Shown: one piece after another, positions 60,468 to 64,000 of the stretch
How positions within the stretch are numbered: the stretch's first letter is position 1
Layout of the letters: each line of letters starts with the position of its first letter
From: PALSA-188 sp963720075
GTDB taxonomy: Bacteria; Acidobacteriota; Terriglobia; Terriglobales; Acidobacteriaceae
Length of the DNA: 64,000 bases
NCBI GenBank assembly: GCA_963720075.1
Contig: CAVREG010000006.1
Coordinates: 1 to 64,000 of the forward strand
Reading direction: 5' to 3'
The notes under the pieces: generated by a model
The model's input: only the letters and a program-made list of their open reading frames with translations
Told to the model about the DNA's origin: nothing
The model's database searches: none
Program-made: the position numbers and the translations under genes

Positions 60468-62093
60468 ATGTTTCTTCGTCGTTCTCTCCCTATGGTTCTA
60501 GCGGTGATCGCGCTGGTAAGTGCATTGTGCGGAAGCGCCGCCGCAGAGTCTAACAGCAAAATCAAACGAGTATTGTTAATCAGTATTGATGGCATGCATG
60601 CCGTTGACTTCGCAAACTGCAGAGCGGGGGTTGAGGGCGGATCTCCTTATTGTCCGAACCTGGCGAAGCTTGCGAAGAACGGAGTCAACTACCTCCAGAC
60701 ATTGACGCCCCGGCCTTCCGACTCGTTTCCGGGACTTACAGCGCTGGTGACGGGCGGGCTGCCGCGAACCACGGGTGCTTTTTACGATGTCAGTTATAAC
60801 CGGGCATTGTCGCCACCCACGAAGACCACTCCTTACGGCATTGTGGGAGGGAAAAGTCTGTGCCCGAGCGTGATTGGAACACAAGTTGGATATGACGAAG
60901 AGATTGACAAGAACTTGAACCTGCTAAGCGCCGGTGGCGGAATCAATCCCGATTACCTTCCTCGCGATCCAAACAATGGTTGTGCACCGCTTTATCCGCA
61001 CAGTTATCTTCGTGTGAACACGATTTTCGAAGTCATCAAAGCCGGCGGTGGATACACGGCATGGTCAGACAAGCATCAGTCGTATGAACTGACGAAAGGG
61101 CCAAGCGGGATGGGAGTGGATGACTTTTTTGCTCCGGAGATTAACTCGCCCGCAGTTCCAATTCCGTCGGTTCCGGGCTGCGATCCCTTACCGGATACGA
61201 CTTCCCTCTCCGATTGGACGTCGAGTTTTCAGAACATCAAGTGCTACGACACTTACAAGGTTCAAGCTATCTTGAACGAAATTGACGGCAAGACACACGA
61301 TGGAAAATCGTCGGCCCCGGTGCCAAACATATTTGGAATGAATTTCCAGGCGGTCAGCATCGGGCAGAAACTAAATGAAACAAGCATTGGCGTGACTGGC
61401 GGCTACAAAGACGCGCTGGGGACGCCGACGGATGCACTGCTGGGCGAGATTTCATATGTGGACGCCTCGATTGGAGAGATGGTGGAAGAGTTGCAAGACC
61501 AGGGCTTGTACGACTCCACTCTGATCATTATTACGGCGAAGCACGGGCAGTCTCCAATTGATCCAAACCGCGTGTTGCGCATTCCAGCTGACAATTCGGC
61601 TCTGGAACCGCCATCTCAGATCCTTTCTCCCGGCGGAATCGGGCCGGGTTTCCCGGTGGCTCAAGCTCTGGAGGATGACATCTCTCTAATTTGGCTCACC
61701 GATCAAAGCCAGGCTACGACCGATGCAGCCTTACTGAGCGCGAATTTGGCACTCACCGGAGGAGGAGAAGTTCTTGCCGGCAAGAACCTGAATTTGATCT
61801 TCAACAGTCCGCTGACTGATCCGGCTACACCGGACATCATCGTCACGCCGAACATTGGAGTCGTGTACACCGGCGGGAAGAAGAAAGTAGCCGAGCATGG
61901 CGGGTTCGCGCAGGACGATAGAAATGTGATGCTACTGGTGTCGAATCCTAACTTCAAAGCCTCGACTTTCACCGACCAAGTGGAGACGCGACAGGTAGCT
62001 CCGACGATTCTGAAGGCTTTGGGGTTGGATCCGCACCAACTGAAGGCGGTACAGATTGAGAGGACCGCCGTTCTTCCGGGGCTTCCGTTCTAG
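60468..62093 (+). CDS. Exported alkaline-phosphatase-superfamily phosphodiesterase-like enzyme
   Basis: A 541-residue protein with AAAGGAGG before the ATG and a signal peptide (MVLAVIALVSALCGSAAAE). The metal site is LLISIDGMHAVDF, the nucleophile region PRPSDSFPGLTALVTGGLPR (Ser in place of the usual Thr of nucleotide pyrophosphatases), followed by GAFYDVSYN, with later metal ligands in IIITAKHGQSPIDP and KVAEHGGFAQDDRNVML. It belongs with the type I phosphodiesterase/nucleotide pyrophosphatase and phosphonoacetate hydrolase group. Substrate unknown; acts in the periplasm. A strong terminator follows the gene. Confidence 0.85.
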   Translation: MFLRRSLPMVLAVIALVSALCGSAAAESNSKIKRVLLISIDGMHAVDFANCRAGVEGGSPYCPNLAKLAKNGVNYLQTLTPRPSDSFPGLTALVTGGLPRTTGAFYDVSYNRALSPPTKTTPYGIVGGKSLCPSVIGTQVGYDEEIDKNLNLLSAGGGINPDYLPRDPNNGCAPLYPHSYLRVNTIFEVIKAGGGYTAWSDKHQSYELTKGPSGMGVDDFFAPEINSPAVPIPSVPGCDPLPDTTSLSDWTSSFQNIKCYDTYKVQAILNEIDGKTHDGKSSAPVPNIFGMNFQAVSIGQKLNETSIGVTGGYKDALGTPTDALLGEISYVDASIGEMVEELQDQGLYDSTLIIITAKHGQSPIDPNRVLRIPADNSALEPPSQILSPGGIGPGFPVAQALEDDISLIWLTDQSQATTDAALLSANLALTGGGEVLAGKNLNLIFNSPLTDPATPDIIVTPNIGVVYTGGKKKVAEHGGFAQDDRNVMLLVSNPNFKASTFTDQVETRQVAPTILKALGLDPHQLKAVQIERTAVLPGLPF

Positions 62094-62122
62094 GCCTGAA
62101 ATATTCATCAAGACGCTATTTT

Positions 62123-62151
62123 GCGGGAGGTGAATAGCCTCCCGCCTTTTT
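62123..62151 (+). terminator. Rho-independent terminator
   Basis: A perfect 8-bp GC-rich stem, GCGGGAGG / CCTCCCGC, with a 7-nt loop is followed by CTTTTT. It lies 30 bp after the phosphodiesterase gene. Confidence 0.9.
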
Positions 62152-62375
62152 GTGAATGACTCCAGGGCTTGAGATCGGACGATCCCTAACGCCGCCGGGA
62201 TTTGGAGTGGTCGAATCGAGAATCAGCGACCCATTGAAAAAACGGCGAGTGAGCGCGGCACACGGCTTGTAGAATTTCATCCCATCTGGTTTCGCCAAGG
62301 GATGTTCTGCTTTAAGTTAAACGCGTTTAGGCGTCGAGTTCTACGAATTGAAAGACCGAGCCACCGTGCGGTTCT

Positions 62376-63053
62376 CTAAAGTTTGTCCTTGACACTCGGC
62401 TGTTGTGATTTGGACTGTTGCTGAACCAGCGCCTTCTTTATTGCGGAATCGCTAATCAAGTGAATTACGAACCTGTGCCCGGTTTTGGTTTCCACTTGCA
62501 GAAGTTCTTGGGGCATGCTGTCGCTCTGGACTCTGGGATCGAGCCTTGGGTCTTTTTGCCATCCTTTCATCACCACTTGATGAGTGAAGGACTTCCAGTG
62601 ATCTAGTGGAAGGTTCAATATTCCCCTAGCTATCGTGCCGCTCGCGTCCAGGTTAACTGTCTTTCCATCAAATGCTCCACTCTCGGCCATGGCCAGAAAT
62701 TCTTTCAGGTGGTCTGGCTTGCTTGTTTCTGGTTTGACGGCGATTTCTTGCAGCGCCATTCTTTTTACTGTCGGGAATGAGCCTTTTTTGTTGTCTTGGA
62801 GACTGGCACAGCAGCCGCCGTTGCATGGAATGCATCCGCAGCCACCACCGCCGTCATTGCAACAATCGTCGAAATATGTCTGGCAGTATGGAGGATCGCT
62901 GGAAGTTACACAAGTTTCTGCTCCCGCGCCAACTACGGCGCAAGATGGGTATCCCCCACCCCCAGAGCCACATATAAAGCAAGCGTGGGCCGTCCGCGCA
63001 CTCAGACATGTGAAGATTAGGAACGCGAGCGATACTGCAACTATGTGTTTCAT
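62376..63053 (-). CDS. Exported 12-cysteine protein with Gly-rich domain
   Basis: A 225-residue protein. ATG 63053 is preferred because GGGAGAG lies upstream and it starts a signal peptide (IVAVSLAFLIFTCLSARTAHA). The next 58 residues carry twelve cysteines (25, 28, 38, 48, 57, 64, 65, 72, 74, 77, 81, 82) interleaved with Gly runs (CFICGSGGGGYPSC, CCNDGGGGCGCIPCNGGCC). A cysteine-free alpha/beta region follows (HLKEFLAMAESGAFDGKTVN, DHWKSFTHQVVMKGWQ) and a Gln/Lys tail. The cysteine domain is likely locked by six disulfides or binds metal. I recognise no family. Confidence 0.65.
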   Translation of the reverse strand: MKHIVAVSLAFLIFTCLSARTAHACFICGSGGGGYPSCAVVGAGAETCVTSSDPPYCQTYFDDCCNDGGGGCGCIPCNGGCCASLQDNKKGSFPTVKRMALQEIAVKPETSKPDHLKEFLAMAESGAFDGKTVNLDASGTIARGILNLPLDHWKSFTHQVVMKGWQKDPRLDPRVQSDSMPQELLQVETKTGHRFVIHLISDSAIKKALVQQQSKSQQPSVKDKL

Positions 63054-63316
63054 TGTCTCTCCCTTCAAAGTCATTGGACATGACGCATTTCCAAGGGAAA
63101 TTGTAGAACAGCATCATACCCCCAACGTCAAGATGCGATCAGAATTATAGAAGCCGTTCCGTTTTCCGGAACTTAGCTCGTTGAATCGTGAAATTTCGAC
63201 CTGGTGCCTCTAAATAAGGGCAAATGTCCCGGGCTGCTAACTCAATCGCTCCTCCGAGTCTTGCTTTTGTAATGTTGAGGAGGTGAAATCCGAGGTGTGC
63301 CAGCTATTTCCCGAAA

Positions 63317-63913
63317 TCAAGCTTCCGGAACGGGAGGACATCCCGGAAATTCTGCCAGATATGTGTTGCCGATGTAGTCGAGATATTTTATTCCGACGGC
63401 GCTGGTGAAAAATGCGTCCACGGTGAGGTCGCGTAGAAGAGCGAAGAACTCTACTCCAGGTCTTAGCGAGGGATCGGCCAAGGCGTTCTTGCGGTATGCG
63501 ATTAAGTCCAGAATCTGCGCTTGCTGTTCCGCGGAGCACTGCATATAGAGCTGGCGGTAGCGGTCGATACAGGTTTCGTCGAGCCACATGAGTCCGCCGC
63601 CGAACGTCAACTGGAATTCGGGGTTTTCGCTTGTAACGAGGTCAATAAATTCCGGAGAACCGCCTTCGATTGCGCCGCCGGAATCGGCGTCCGCGGGAAT
63701 GATGGTTTGGCAGAGAGTGCTCAACATCTTGTATTGCTGGGACGAGAAATATTTCGGAGTATAAGCTCCCGTCGGAGACGCGGCCTTCTCCGACGCCACC
63801 ATTTTGTGGACGTATTCCGCGGCTTCAAGCGGAATCACGCGCAGGACGGACCCGGCAATGACTCCCTTACCGAGGGACTTCAACACGTCGCGGCGAGAGA
63901 TGTTGTTTGACAT
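63317..63913 (-). CDS. Gluconate 2-dehydrogenase subunit 3-like protein with Tat signal
   Basis: A 198-residue protein starting with a Tat-type leader (ISRRDVLKSLGKGVIAGSVL). The body matches the gluconate 2-dehydrogenase subunit 3 family: YKMLSTLCQTIIPADADSGG, then AQILDLIAYRKNA and FFALLRDLTVDAFFTSAVGI, and YLAEFPGCP at the end. Such small subunits travel with a GMC-type flavin dehydrogenase through the Tat pathway. No partner gene follows on this strand (63054-63316 is empty), so a partner would be upstream, beyond the window end. Confidence 0.8.
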   Translation of the reverse strand: MSNNISRRDVLKSLGKGVIAGSVLRVIPLEAAEYVHKMVASEKAASPTGAYTPKYFSSQQYKMLSTLCQTIIPADADSGGAIEGGSPEFIDLVTSENPEFQLTFGGGLMWLDETCIDRYRQLYMQCSAEQQAQILDLIAYRKNALADPSLRPGVEFFALLRDLTVDAFFTSAVGIKYLDYIGNTYLAEFPGCPPVPEA

Positions 63914-63934
63914 AGAGTTTGGTTGACTTGAAAG

Positions 63935-63954
63935 GGCGCGGCTTCAGCCGCGCC
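63935..63954. repeat. GGCTTCAGCC-type palindromic repeat
   Basis: GGCGCGGCT / AGCCGCGCC forms a 9-bp stem with a 2-nt loop. A second GCGAG...CTCGC hairpin follows near 63979. GGGGCTGAAGCC near 60080 is a related piece. These are short intergenic palindromes just upstream of the Tat-signal gene. Confidence 0.5.
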
Positions 63955-64000
63955 GTAAAGCCTCAGCTTCACACAACGCGAGCCTTCAGCCTCGCTCCTT

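Noticed and set aside
62116..62298. 60-codon minus-strand frame after the phosphodiesterase gene
   Set aside because: Overlaps the clear terminator hairpin, with no ribosome-binding site or motif.
1..64000. CRISPR arrays, tRNA and rRNA genes
   Set aside because: I looked for regularly spaced direct repeats, tRNA arms (GTTCGAATC-type) and conserved rRNA stretches and saw none; a covariance-model scan would be needed to exclude a divergent tRNA.

Overview
The window reads as chromosomal DNA of a Gram-negative soil bacterium of the Acidobacteriota (Koribacter/Terriglobia type). This is inferred from gene content, not from a marker gene: an Oar-like TonB receptor with an N-terminal carboxypeptidase-regulatory domain, a CRTAC1 (ASPIC/UnbV) protein paired with a TPR protein, a PEP-CTERM protein, LptD, a cdaA-cdaR-glmM operon, an RDD protein with a long acidic leader, and short palindromic repeats between genes. 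I see no rRNA, tRNA, CRISPR array or complete insertion sequence.

Region 1 (1-6.6 kb) is a partly ruined sugar-use and accessory segment. It holds a frameshifted sugar-porter gene, an IS1595-type transposase tail, a frameshifted excisionase-fold antitoxin with its PIN toxin, an intact pair of cupin phosphoglucose isomerase-like genes, a frameshifted ROK kinase, a frameshifted esterase and a frameshifted DUF4185-type secreted protein.

Region 2 (6.8-22.9 kb) is an intact carbohydrate block. SMP-30 lactonase, enolase-superfamily dehydratase, a secreted GH38-like protein, an SDR dehydrogenase and a mutarotase-like protein run as one + strand series. A mannose-6-phosphate isomerase and a large TonB receptor run on the other strand, and a CRTAC1 protein plus a TPR protein diverge from the receptor across a promoter/operator region. 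Together these suggest outer-membrane capture of an oligosaccharide, periplasmic cleavage, and oxidative (lactone, then 2-keto-3-deoxy acid) plus phosphorylative breakdown.

Region 3 (22.9-38.8 kb) is accessory. It contains an IS1182-type remnant, a convincing photoactive yellow protein homologue beside a STAS protein, a copper-type set (Cys-rich peptide, TonB receptor, CusF-like lipoprotein, VKOR), DoxX, a GH10 xylanase with two carbohydrate-binding modules, a PEP-CTERM protein, DUF2071, an acyl-CoA dehydrogenase, a thioredoxin-fold 2Fe-2S ferredoxin, a second STAS protein and several small exported proteins.

Region 4 (39-60 kb) is mostly housekeeping: hslV-hslU, DUF488, a large membrane spermidine-synthase-like protein, an MCE/MlaD protein, cdaA-cdaR-glmM, xseA, lptD, an RDD protein, an APC permease with a cytosolic tail, and gltX. 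Region 5 (59.5-64 kb) has a membrane protein, a tiny CPXCG-type protein, a secreted phosphodiesterase-like enzyme followed by a clear terminator, a 12-cysteine exported protein and a gluconate 2-dehydrogenase subunit 3-like protein.

The points most worth following up are the photoactive yellow protein homologue, the roughly 100-bp nested-palindrome repeat family, the operator between the TonB receptor and CRTAC1 genes, the GH38-like protein with an altered nucleophile region, and the concentration of broken genes in the first 6.6 kb.
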